This document shows, in pieces, positions 1 through 8,088 of a DNA stretch of 64,000 nt. The stretch spans positions 620,001 to 684,000 of the forward strand of contig NZ_CP081966.1 in the NCBI RefSeq assembly GCF_019823065.1, read 5' to 3'. The notes under the pieces were generated by a model. That model was not told the DNA's origin, made no database searches, and was given only the letters and a program-made list of their open reading frames with translations. The translations under genes and the position numbers were made by a program. Source of the DNA: Pseudomonas mosselii. GTDB taxonomy: Bacteria; Pseudomonadota; Gammaproteobacteria; Pseudomonadales; Pseudomonadaceae. Position 1 is the stretch's first letter; each line of letters begins with the position of its first letter.

Positions 1-942
1 CAGACGCGCAGCTGGCATTTGTCGCCACGCGTGCTCAAGGGGCGGCTAGCGCACCGACTGGCACTGTCCTGGGTGAAGTGGCGTCTGCGTCGCGCGTTGA
101 AGGTGGTGGTTCCCGATGTGCTGTTGCTGGACGGACTGGGCGTTGCCCGGCTGCTGCTGCCATTGTTGCGACGGCTTCCAGACGTGCAGGTTGCCGTCCT
201 GTTCCACGGTACGACACGCCTGACCCGACGCGATGTAGCCCTGTTCCGGCAGTTTCCTGTAGAGCGCCTGACGGTCGCCGCTGTCTCCACGACATTGGCG
301 CTTTCGCTGGCCCAGGGGTTGGGGCGTTCGGTGCAAAGCTTGCGTGTGGCGCTGAATCCTCGGGCCTTCACCGATCATTCGCTGGATCGGGAGCAGGCCA
401 GGCAGGCCTTGTCGTTGATGGAGGACGGTCTTGTGCTGGGGGCGGTGGGTCGCCTGGTCGAGAGTAAAGGTTTCGAGATGTTGATCCAAGCGTTCGCCAG
501 GACGCGCGCAGTACAGCAAGGCGCTCGCCTGGTCATACTCGGCGATGGACCGTTGCGTGGGCAGCTGGAAGCGCAGGCCAGATCGCTCGGCGTGGGTGAT
601 CGTGTCCGGTTCTATGGCCACCGTGAAGATTCGATACGACTGTACCCGGCCTTCGACTGGTTGCTGCTGCCCTCCCGCTCGGAAGGCCTCGGGCTGGTGC
701 TGCAGGAGGCCGTGCTTTCCAAGGTGCCGGTCGTCTGCAGTGACCTGCCGGTTTTTCGAGAGCAGTTGGCTGATGCGGGCCACTACCTGCCGACGGACGA
801 TCCGTATGCCTGGGCTGACGTCATTGACGATTGCGCCTTTCAGGATGCCGGGGCCAAGGCTTCGGAGCAGTGGCAGGCCTTGGCGCCGGAGCAGGGATGG
901 CAAGCGTTCCGGTCCGGTTCGGCCAGCCTGTTGGCGCGCTGA
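1..942 (+). CDS. Glycosyltransferase family 4, LPS core (5' end outside window)
   Basis: The reading frame is open to base 1, so the N-terminal domain is cut by the window edge; a TTG at 19 is probably internal. The visible ~313 residues end with a GT-B C-terminal domain: the GAVGRLVESKGFE segment (nucleotide-sugar side), then SRSEGLGLVLQEAV, which contains the E-x7-E motif typical of GT4 retaining transferases. It probably adds a sugar to the lipopolysaccharide core at the inner membrane, inferred from the neighbours: an LPS-type kinase, an O-antigen-ligase-like protein, msbA and hldE. Acceptor and donor cannot be read from the sequence. It ends 3 bases before the convergent kinase gene, leaving no room for a separate terminator. 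Confidence 0.85.
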   Translation, partial: QTRSWHLSPRVLKGRLAHRLALSWVKWRLRRALKVVVPDVLLLDGLGVARLLLPLLRRLPDVQVAVLFHGTTRLTRRDVALFRQFPVERLTVAAVSTTLALSLAQGLGRSVQSLRVALNPRAFTDHSLDREQARQALSLMEDGLVLGAVGRLVESKGFEMLIQAFARTRAVQQGARLVILGDGPLRGQLEAQARSLGVGDRVRFYGHREDSIRLYPAFDWLLLPSRSEGLGLVLQEAVLSKVPVVCSDLPVFREQLADAGHYLPTDDPYAWADVIDDCAFQDAGAKASEQWQALAPEQGWQAFRSGSASLLAR

Positions 943-945
943 GTG

Positions 946-1551
946 TCAGCGCGCCGCCAGGGCCGCCTGGAACTGATCGAGGGGAAACTCTCGGGCGAGG
1001 GGTTCTCGCTCGATGTAGCGAACCATGTGCTGTACGTTGCGTTGCACCATTCGGGAAGAGAGCGGGGCGCGCAGGAAGCGCATGTCGGCCACGTCGATCA
1101 AGCCCAGCAGGCCTTCGGGGGTCTCGACCACGTTGCCCAGATGCAGCGAGCGGAAGTAGATCCCCGCCTGATGCAGTCGCCGAATAAGCTCGACGAGGCG
1201 CGGCAATTGCCGGTCCCAGCTGAAGTCGGCCTGGCGCGACAGTTGCAGCAGGGTCTCGCCCGGCAGCGGTCGATAGAGCACTGCCGTGCGGCCCGGCAGC
1301 GGCAGCTTGTGGTGGCTGATCACTTCCAGGGTTGGGAAACCGGCCTGGCCCAGGCGCATGGCGTTGTCGATGAAGCGCTGCGAGTAGGGGCGTAGCAGTG
1401 CAGATGAAATCAGACGCTTGCGACGAAACACCTTGAGGATATTTCCATCCCCAAGCAGGTAGACTTTGGCGCCGTGGCTATCTGCCTCAAGCACCTTGGC
1501 GCCGAGAGTCAATCGATCGAAGTCGACCTGGGAGAGCCGGGAACATTGCAT
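946..1551 (-). CDS. Small LPS/InaA-type kinase-like protein
   Basis: A 201-residue protein with a compressed kinase-like layout: a possible lysine in GNILKVFRRKR near residue 40, a catalytic-loop-like YFRSLHLGNVV, then LIDVADMRF in place of a DFG segment. This resembles the WaaP/InaA/Kdo-kinase superfamily that phosphorylates heptose or Kdo, but the usual HxD is H-x-G, so activity is uncertain. ATG 1551 was chosen because AAGG lies about 10 bases upstream; a TTG at 1581 in the same frame has no Shine-Dalgarno. It is convergent with the glycosyltransferase and divergent from the O-antigen-ligase-like gene. A role in core phosphorylation is inferred from context. Confidence 0.7.
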   Translation of the reverse strand: MQCSRLSQVDFDRLTLGAKVLEADSHGAKVYLLGDGNILKVFRRKRLISSALLRPYSQRFIDNAMRLGQAGFPTLEVISHHKLPLPGRTAVLYRPLPGETLLQLSRQADFSWDRQLPRLVELIRRLHQAGIYFRSLHLGNVVETPEGLLGLIDVADMRFLRAPLSSRMVQRNVQHMVRYIEREPLAREFPLDQFQAALAAR

Positions 1552-1655
1552 GTATTCGAGCCTTGTCTTCAGGGCAGGCAAAATGACCGGTAATAATGCC
1601 GAAATTTATCTGTTAGCACCATGACGGTGTGCTTGTGTTTTACATGGGGGAAAGG

Positions 1656-2831
1656 ATGTTGCACGAAAAGAACTGGGCCAGAGCCTGGCTGGGGTGGGGG
1701 TTCATCTGGTTCCTGGCGGCGATTGCGCTGGCACCGAGCAACAAGCTATACCAGCAGGGCCTGATCCTGTTCCTGTGGTTGCCGACCCTGGGGCTTGCGT
1801 GCTCCGCCCGGCATGTCTATGCCCAGGCCTTGCGAAGGCAACCCGGGTTGTGGGGCTGTGTCCTGGCCCTGCTGCTCTGGTGTGCCATCAGCCTGACCTG
1901 GTCGACCGCCGAGGATGGTGGGCGTGAAGGCAAGCGGCTGGTGTACATCCTGCTGTTCTTGCTGGCCTTTCCCCTGTTGGCACAGGCCGGCGTCGAGCGA
2001 GCTTCACGCCTTCTGCAACTGGGAGGTGGGTTGCTGGCGCTGGCCGCGTTGATTTCGATCGTGCAGTTCTATGTGGTGGCAGGTAATCCGCTGGTGACCC
2101 GAATCGAAGGCATCGGTGAGATTTCCCACCCGATCCTGGGGGCCTATGTCATCGCCGCCGCAGTCCTCTGGCTGCTGTACAGCTTCCCCACTCAGCGTGG
2201 GTTGCAGCTGGCCTGGGCGATGGCCCTGGCCTGCCTGGGTGCTTTCGTGGTGTTCAGCCAGAGTCGCGGAGCCGCGTTTGCCCTTGTGGTGGCCGTCGTC
2301 CTGGCGCCACTGTGGTTCCGCAACCGCAGCAGCAGCCTGTTCGCCGCGCTGGCAGCCCTGGCCACCGGCATCGCTTTTTATATGATGTACGAGCTGATCA
2401 TGCTCCGGGGGTCGTCCTACCGTCCGGAAATCTTCCACGCCGCTGTGCAGATGATCAGTGAGCACCCTGTCGGCGGCCTCGGTCTGGGTGCGTTCTACCG
2501 CGTGGAAGCGGCAGGGCTCGAGTTCGACCATACCCACAACATGTTCACTCATATTGCCGTGGAGCTCGGGTTGCCGGGGATGTTGCTGTGGCTAGGGGTC
2601 TGGCTGTGCACCCTGGTGGCGATCCTGCGCGCGCGCGATACGTTGTTCGGCAAGATCCTCCTGGTCTTCTGGGTGTACTCGACCCTGGCCATGCAATTCG
2701 ATGCCGCCAGCCTGACCGCCACGCCACGGGCCGAATGGTTCATCAGCTGGCTGCCGGTAGGCCTGGCAATGTTGTTGCCGTGGGCAGATGACCAGAAACG
2801 ACGCTGTGGTAAAATCGCCGGTTCAATCTGA
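1656..2831 (+). CDS. O-antigen ligase-like (WaaL/Wzy_C) membrane protein
   Basis: About 391 residues with 10-12 hydrophobic segments. A large periplasmic loop carries the Wzy_C-type region: an SRGA segment near residue 210, then EHPVGGLGLGAF and DHTHNMFTHIAVELGLPG, whose His residues match the conserved part of O-antigen ligases and polymerases. The family joins undecaprenyl-linked glycan to lipid A-core on the periplasmic face. Position between a core kinase and msbA favours ligase over polymerase. Start chosen at ATG 1656 behind GGGGGAAAGG; in-frame GTG 1629 and ATG 1644 lack a ribosome site. It is 12 bases from msbA, so co-transcription is likely. Confidence 0.8.
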   Translation: MLHEKNWARAWLGWGFIWFLAAIALAPSNKLYQQGLILFLWLPTLGLACSARHVYAQALRRQPGLWGCVLALLLWCAISLTWSTAEDGGREGKRLVYILLFLLAFPLLAQAGVERASRLLQLGGGLLALAALISIVQFYVVAGNPLVTRIEGIGEISHPILGAYVIAAAVLWLLYSFPTQRGLQLAWAMALACLGAFVVFSQSRGAAFALVVAVVLAPLWFRNRSSSLFAALAALATGIAFYMMYELIMLRGSSYRPEIFHAAVQMISEHPVGGLGLGAFYRVEAAGLEFDHTHNMFTHIAVELGLPGMLLWLGVWLCTLVAILRARDTLFGKILLVFWVYSTLAMQFDAASLTATPRAEWFISWLPVGLAMLLPWADDQKRRCGKIAGSI

Positions 2832-2843
2832 ACAGCGAGCTCG

Positions 2844-4655
2844 ATGATGGCCGAAACACCGCTACCGGTGGAGAACACCTCCAGCCTGAAGATCTACTTC
2901 AGGCTGCTGAGGTACGTGAAACCCTACATCGGCATCTTCCTGCTGAGTATCGTCGGGTTTGTGATCTTCGCTTCGACCCAGCCGATGCTGGCCGGGATCC
3001 TCAAGTACTTCGTCGACGGCCTGAGCAATCCCCAGGCCGTCCTGTTCCCCAACGTGGCCTACCTGCGCGACCTGCAACTGCTGCAGGCCGTGCCGCTGCT
3101 GATCATCCTGATCGCAGCCTGGCAGGGCCTGGGGTCGTTCCTAGGCAACTACTTCCTGGCCAAGGTATCGCTGTGCCTGGTGCACGACCTGCGCGTGGAG
3201 CTGTTCAACAAGCTGCTGGTGCTGCCCAACCGCTATTTCGACAACCACAACTCCGGCCACCTGATTTCGCGCATCACCTTCAACGTGACGATGGTCACCG
3301 GCGCTGCGACCGACGCGATCAAGGTGGTGATCCGTGAAGGCCTGACGGTGGTCTTCCTGTTCGCCTACCTGCTGTGGATGAACTGGCAACTCACGCTGGT
3401 CATGGTCGCAATCCTGCCGGTGATCGCCGTGATGGTGAGCACTGCCAGCAAAAAATTCCGCAAGCAGAGCAAGAAGATCCAGGTGGCCATGGGTGACGTC
3501 ACCCATGTTGCCTCCGAGACCATCCAGGGCTATCGGGTGGTGCGCAGTTTCGGCGGCGAACGTTACGAGGAGCAGCGCTTCAGCGCCGCCAGCCAGGGCA
3601 ACACCGACAAGCAGTTGCGCATGACCAAGACCGGCGCGCTCTACACGCCGCTGCTGCAACTGGTGATTTACAGCGCCATGGCTGCGCTGATGTTCCTGGT
3701 CCTGTTCCTGCGTGGGGACGCATCGGCTGGCGACCTGGTTGCCTACATCACGGCCGCGGGGCTGCTGCCCAAGCCGATCCGTCAGCTTTCGGAGGTCAGT
3801 TCGACCATCCAGAAAGGCCTGGCCGGTGCCGAGAGCATCTTCGAGCAATTGGATGAAGCCCCTGAGGTGGATACCGGTACCGTTGAGAAGGCGCGTGTGC
3901 AGGGCCGTCTGGAAGTGCGCAATCTGAGCTTCACCTACCCAGGTACCGAGCGTCAGGTGCTCAGCGACATTAGCTTCACTGCCGAGCCTGGCCAGATGAT
4001 TGCCCTGGTTGGTCGTTCCGGCAGCGGCAAGTCGACCCTCGCTGCGCTTATTCCGCGTTTCTATCACCACAGCGAAGGGCAGATTCTGCTCGATGGCGTG
4101 GAAATCGAGGAGTATCGCCTGCGCAACCTGCGTCGACATGTATCCCAGGTCACCCAGCATGTCACGCTGTTCAATGACACCGTGGCCAACAACATCGCCT
4201 ATGGCGACCTGGCCGGTGCACCGCGTGCCGATATCGAGGCCGCGGCCGCCGATGCCTATGCCAAGGAGTTCGTCGACCAGTTGCCGAAAGGTTTCGACAC
4301 TGAGGTCGGCGAGAACGGTGTGCTCCTGTCAGGCGGTCAGCGTCAGCGCCTGGCGATAGCCCGTGCACTGCTGAAGAATGCGCCGTTGCTGATTCTGGAT
4401 GAAGCGACCTCGGCGCTGGATACCGAGTCCGAACGGCATATCCAGGCAGCCCTGGACCATGTCATGCAGGGGCGCACGACACTGGTGATCGCCCACCGGT
4501 TGTCGACCATCGAGAAGGCCGACATGATCCTGGTGATGGAGCAGGGGCGTCTGGTGGAGCGTGGTACTCATGCCGAGCTGCTTGAGGCCAATGGCTACTA
4601 TGCCCGTCTGCATGCCATGGGCCTGGATGCGCCGGAAAACGTCGATATCACCTAA
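2844..4655 (+). CDS. msbA: Lipid A export ABC transporter MsbA
   Basis: 603 residues, a full-length half-transporter: six-helix exporter domain (about 20-320) followed by an ATPase domain. Walker A GRSGSGKST begins at residue 390, the signature is LSGGQRQR, Walker B is LLILDEATSALD, and the switch His lies in VIAHRLST. As a homodimer it flips lipid A-core across the inner membrane. Two adjacent ATGs (2844 and 2847) could start it. It follows the ligase-like gene by 12 bases and precedes hldE, the usual Pseudomonas order. A peptide or drug exporter of the same fold is possible on motifs alone, but the context supports MsbA. Confidence 0.95.
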   Translation: MMAETPLPVENTSSLKIYFRLLRYVKPYIGIFLLSIVGFVIFASTQPMLAGILKYFVDGLSNPQAVLFPNVAYLRDLQLLQAVPLLIILIAAWQGLGSFLGNYFLAKVSLCLVHDLRVELFNKLLVLPNRYFDNHNSGHLISRITFNVTMVTGAATDAIKVVIREGLTVVFLFAYLLWMNWQLTLVMVAILPVIAVMVSTASKKFRKQSKKIQVAMGDVTHVASETIQGYRVVRSFGGERYEEQRFSAASQGNTDKQLRMTKTGALYTPLLQLVIYSAMAALMFLVLFLRGDASAGDLVAYITAAGLLPKPIRQLSEVSSTIQKGLAGAESIFEQLDEAPEVDTGTVEKARVQGRLEVRNLSFTYPGTERQVLSDISFTAEPGQMIALVGRSGSGKSTLAALIPRFYHHSEGQILLDGVEIEEYRLRNLRRHVSQVTQHVTLFNDTVANNIAYGDLAGAPRADIEAAAADAYAKEFVDQLPKGFDTEVGENGVLLSGGQRQRLAIARALLKNAPLLILDEATSALDTESERHIQAALDHVMQGRTTLVIAHRLSTIEKADMILVMEQGRLVERGTHAELLEANGYYARLHAMGLDAPENVDIT

Positions 4656-4784
4656 ATCCAAGCATCGGGGCCGGCACGGCCCCGATTGTCACTGCAGTTG
4701 TCCACAGCGAAGGTGGCGGTAAAGCCATCCACGACCCTGTGCTAATATCCTGCCCCTGTTCACTTTTCCAAAAATGGGTTGCCC

Positions 4785-6206
4785 ATGAAGTTGTCCATGC
4801 CGCGTTTCGATCAAGCCCCGGTACTGGTGGTCGGCGATGTCATGCTTGACCGCTACTGGCATGGCGGTACTTCGCGTATTTCGCCTGAAGCGCCGGTGCC
4901 GGTGGTCAAGGTCGATCAGATCGAGGATCGCCCCGGCGGCGCGGCCAACGTGGCCTTGAACATCGCTGCCCTCGGCGCGCCCGCTTCTCTGGTCGGCGTC
5001 ACCGGCCAGGACGAGGCTGCCGACAGCCTTGCCAACAGCCTGCATGCCGCCGGTGTGCGCTCGATCTTCCAGCGCATCGCCCACCAGCCGACCATCGTCA
5101 AGCTGCGGGTGATGAGCCGTCACCAGCAACTGCTGCGCATCGACTTTGAAGAGCCGTTCGCTACCGACCCGCTGTCGCTGGGCGCGGAGGTCGATGCCCT
5201 GCTTGAAGGCGTCAAGGTGCTGGTGCTGTCCGACTACGGCAAGGGCGCGCTGCAGAACCATCAGGCGCTGATCCAGGCCGCGCGCGGCAAGGGCATTCCG
5301 GTACTGGCCGACCCCAAGGGCAAGGATTTCTCGATCTACCGCGGTGCCAGCCTGATCACCCCGAACCTCAGCGAGTTCGAGACCATCGTTGGCCGTTGCG
5401 CCGATGAATCCGAGCTGGTCGGCAAAGGCCTGAAGCTGCTCGACGAATTGGATCTGGGCGCGCTGCTGGTGACCCGTGGCGAGCATGGCATGACCCTGCT
5501 GCGCACCGGCCACCCGGCCCTGCACCTGCCGGCCCGTGCCCGTGAGGTGTTCGATGTCACCGGTGCCGGCGATACGGTGATTTCCACCCTCGCCGCCGCC
5601 ATTGCCGCGGGTGAAGACCTGCCGCATGCCGTCGCCCTGGCCAACCTGGCCGCCGGCATCGTGGTCGGCAAGTTGGGTACCGCCGCCATCAGCGCGCCTG
5701 AGCTGCGTCGCGCCATCCAGCGTGAAGAGGGCTCTGAGCGGGGCGTGCTGGGCCTGGAGCAGCTGCTGCTGGCCATCGACGATGCCCGTGCGCACAACGA
5801 GAAGATCGTCTTCACCAACGGCTGCTTCGATATCCTCCACGCCGGTCACGTGACCTACCTGGAACAGGCACGCGCCCAGGGCGACCGGCTGATCGTCGCC
5901 ATCAACGACGATGCCTCGGTCAGCCGCTTGAAGGGCCCGGGCCGGCCGATCAACAGCGTTGACCGACGTATGGCCGTGCTGGCGGGCCTCGGTGCGGTGG
6001 ATTGGGTCATCAGCTTCCCCGAGGACACGCCGGAGAACCTGCTGCGCCAGGTCAAGCCAGATGTGCTGGTCAAGGGCGGTGACTACGGTATCGACCAGGT
6101 GGTCGGCGCCGATATCGTCAAGGCCTACGGCGGCACGGTGAAGGTGCTGGGCCTGGTGGAAAACAGCTCGACCACGGCGATCGTCGAGAAGATCCGCAAG
6201 CACTGA
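4785..6206 (+). CDS. hldE: Bifunctional heptose-7-phosphate kinase / heptose-1-phosphate adenylyltransferase
   Basis: 473 residues with two fused domains. The N-terminal ribokinase-like domain (about 1-320) has RPGGAANVALN and the catalytic GAGDT segment in FDVTGAGDTV; the C-terminal nucleotidyltransferase (about 342-473) has FTNGCFDILHAGHV with the HxGH-type motif. It makes ADP-heptose precursor for the LPS inner core in the cytosol. ATG 4785 gives the usual family length; an in-frame TTG two codons earlier is less likely. A REP-like hairpin follows the stop codon. Its position after msbA fits an LPS core cluster. Confidence 0.97.
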   Translation: MKLSMPRFDQAPVLVVGDVMLDRYWHGGTSRISPEAPVPVVKVDQIEDRPGGAANVALNIAALGAPASLVGVTGQDEAADSLANSLHAAGVRSIFQRIAHQPTIVKLRVMSRHQQLLRIDFEEPFATDPLSLGAEVDALLEGVKVLVLSDYGKGALQNHQALIQAARGKGIPVLADPKGKDFSIYRGASLITPNLSEFETIVGRCADESELVGKGLKLLDELDLGALLVTRGEHGMTLLRTGHPALHLPARAREVFDVTGAGDTVISTLAAAIAAGEDLPHAVALANLAAGIVVGKLGTAAISAPELRRAIQREEGSERGVLGLEQLLLAIDDARAHNEKIVFTNGCFDILHAGHVTYLEQARAQGDRLIVAINDDASVSRLKGPGRPINSVDRRMAVLAGLGAVDWVISFPEDTPENLLRQVKPDVLVKGGDYGIDQVVGADIVKAYGGTVKVLGLVENSSTTAIVEKIRKH

Positions 6207-6220
6207 TAGGCTGCAAGTCG

Positions 6221-6266
6221 CGGGGTAAACCCGCTCCCACGAAACGCTGGGAGCGGGCTTGCCCCG
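6221..6266. repeat. REP-like inverted repeat after hldE
   Basis: CGGGGTAAACCCGCTCCCA (6221-6239) pairs imperfectly with TGGGAGCGGGCTTGCCCCG (6248-6266) across an 8-base loop. The GGGTAAACCCGCTCC core is the common P. putida REP type. It sits between the convergent ends of hldE and the next minus-strand gene and may act as a transcript-end stabiliser. Confidence 0.75.
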
Positions 6267-6269
6267 TGT

Positions 6270-7238
6270 TCATTTATGCAGCGAGGTCCGCGCCCGGGCC
6301 AGCAGTTCCCGAGCCTTGTCCCCGAACCGTTCCAGGTGCGACACCGGCGCGGGCTTGCTTTCGACCAGCCCCTGCTGCTTCAGCCAGTCCTTCCAGCGCA
6401 CCCGCTCATCCCGCACCACCCAGCCATCCTGACGGGCGAAGCTCTCTGCCAGCCACAGTCCGCGCGTGCCCGCGGGTGTCAGTTGGTCCTTCTTCAAGGT
6501 GTACAGCTCGGCCACGGGCTGGCCGTCCTTGAGCGGCATCAGGTAGAGATCCGGCCGCTTGCGATTGAGCCTGGCCACCAGTTGATCGCCCTCCAGGCGC
6601 TCGTCGACATGAAACAGGCTCAGCGATTTGGCCTCCTTGGGCACTTGCAGGCGCAAGTCGTAGATCAGCTGCAACGACGCCGTGGGCAGATGAACATAGG
6701 CGCGTGGCCGCTCCAGCAACATCAGGTTGGCGCAATGCACCGGGCGGGCAGCGCCCGACTCGGGCGACAGCACGAACGGCAGCGCCTCACGGTAGTGCAG
6801 GGCAGCGGCATAGGGCGCTGGCAGCCAGGTGTCGTTGAAGCGTCCGCCCAGCCAGCCTTCGGGGGTTTCCAGCAGACATTCCTCGGCCACTTCCTGGATC
6901 GCTGTGTGCAGCGGCAGGTTCAGCTCGTGGGCCGGGACGTAGCCGGAAATCAGTTTGAGCACTACATCGCCACGGTCCTGTCGGCGCTGGCGGACCAGCA
7001 CCCAGTAGTCGCGGCCCTGCCAGTGCAGGGTCAGTCGTACCGACACGCCGAGGTTGGCCAGTTCTGCCACGAAGTGTTCGGGGTCGGCGACCTGGATGGC
7101 CTTGCGCCGCTGCAGGGTCTGGGCGAAATTCAGCGGCATGCCGATACTCTGGTAGGTCAGGCCTTCGGGCGTGGCCTCGACGTGCAGCGGCAGGGTCTTG
7201 AAGTTGCTCGGATTCTTGCGGATCAGCGTACGCGGCAC
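6270..7238 (-). CDS. Conserved Pseudomonas protein with Nudix-like motif
   Basis: 322 residues from GTG 7238, which has a strong AAGGAGGAGCC ribosome site; the frame continues upstream but without a better start. I do not recognise the family with certainty. Near residues 125-155 the segment GYVPAHE, nine residues, then QEVAEECLLE follows the Nudix box (G-x5-E-x7-REUxEExGU) with a two-residue insertion and Q for R. No Walker A or B motif is visible, so the ABC ATPase label that I recall for some relatives is not supported. It lies 37 bases downstream of the aldo/keto reductase gene on the same strand, suggesting one operon. Function unknown. Confidence 0.7.
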   Translation of the reverse strand: MPRTLIRKNPSNFKTLPLHVEATPEGLTYQSIGMPLNFAQTLQRRKAIQVADPEHFVAELANLGVSVRLTLHWQGRDYWVLVRQRRQDRGDVVLKLISGYVPAHELNLPLHTAIQEVAEECLLETPEGWLGGRFNDTWLPAPYAAALHYREALPFVLSPESGAARPVHCANLMLLERPRAYVHLPTASLQLIYDLRLQVPKEAKSLSLFHVDERLEGDQLVARLNRKRPDLYLMPLKDGQPVAELYTLKKDQLTPAGTRGLWLAESFARQDGWVVRDERVRWKDWLKQQGLVESKPAPVSHLERFGDKARELLARARTSLHK

Positions 7239-7275
7239 GAGGCTCCTCCTTGCGTTGGGCCCCCGCCTGGACGGC

Positions 7276-8088
7276 TCAGGGCCGGCCCAGGATGCGGGCG
7301 ACGGTGGCCACGTTATGGGCCAGGTGCACCGGGTTGATGGTGCCGACGATGGCACTGCTCACGCCCGGGTGGGCGAACAGCAGCTCGAAACTGGCCTGCA
7401 CCGGATCGACCCCGGGCGCCAGGCAGATATGCCCGCTGGCCAGGGCTTTCTTCACCAGGATGGCCTTGCCGTGCTCGGCAGCGTAGTCCAGCACGGGCCG
7501 CTCCGCCTGCTCGTTGAGGTTGTAGGTGACCATGGCGCAATCTCCTTGCTCCAACGCCTTCAGGCCGCCGGCGACGGTCTTGCCAGACAAACCATAGCCC
7601 AGGATCTTGCCTTCCTGCTTGAGTGCGGCGAGGGCTTCGTACACGCCCTCTCGCTCGAGGATCGCCAGGTCGTTGCCGTCGGAATGCACCAGCACCAGCT
7701 CGATGCGGTCGGTTTCCAGGCGCTGGAGGCTGCGTTCGACCGAGCGGCGAGTGTGGGCGGCGCTGAAATCGAAGTGCGACTGGCCGGCCTCGAACTCTTC
7801 GCCGACCTTGCTGACGATCACCCATTGGTCACGCTGGCCGCGCAGCAATGGGCCAAGGCGTTCCTCGCTGCGGCCGTAGGCCGGTGCGGTGTCGATCAGG
7901 TTGATGCCCAGTTCGCGGGCCTGGGCGAGCAGCAGGCGGGCGGTTTCGTCATCGGGGATGGTGAAGCCGTTGGGGTACTTCACGCCCTGGTCGCGGCCAA
8001 GCTTGACCGTGCCCAGGCCCAGCGGCGACACCCGCAGGCCGGTGCTGCCCAGGGGGCGGTGATGATCGTGCAGGGTCGGCAGGCTCAT
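7276..8088 (-). CDS. Aldo/keto reductase
   Basis: 270 residues of a TIM-barrel aldo/keto reductase. The catalytic tetrad can be placed as Asp66 and Tyr71 (LIDTAPAYG), Lys94 (VSKVGEEF) and His135 (LVLVHS). The C-terminal SSAIVGTINPVH segment is the nucleotide-phosphate binding region of the superfamily, so NADPH use is likely. Substrate unknown. Its ATG overlaps the stop of the upstream FAD oxidoreductase by 4 bases (ATGA), implying translational coupling and a linked reaction. The length is slightly short but complete for the bacterial subgroup. Confidence 0.88.
   Translation of the reverse strand: MSLPTLHDHHRPLGSTGLRVSPLGLGTVKLGRDQGVKYPNGFTIPDDETARLLLAQARELGINLIDTAPAYGRSEERLGPLLRGQRDQWVIVSKVGEEFEAGQSHFDFSAAHTRRSVERSLQRLETDRIELVLVHSDGNDLAILEREGVYEALAALKQEGKILGYGLSGKTVAGGLKALEQGDCAMVTYNLNEQAERPVLDYAAEHGKAILVKKALASGHICLAPGVDPVQASFELLFAHPGVSSAIVGTINPVHLAHNVATVARILGRP

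Noticed and set aside
6270..7238. Metal ABC transporter ATPase
   Set aside because: The protein has no Walker A, signature or Walker B motif, so this name is not supported.
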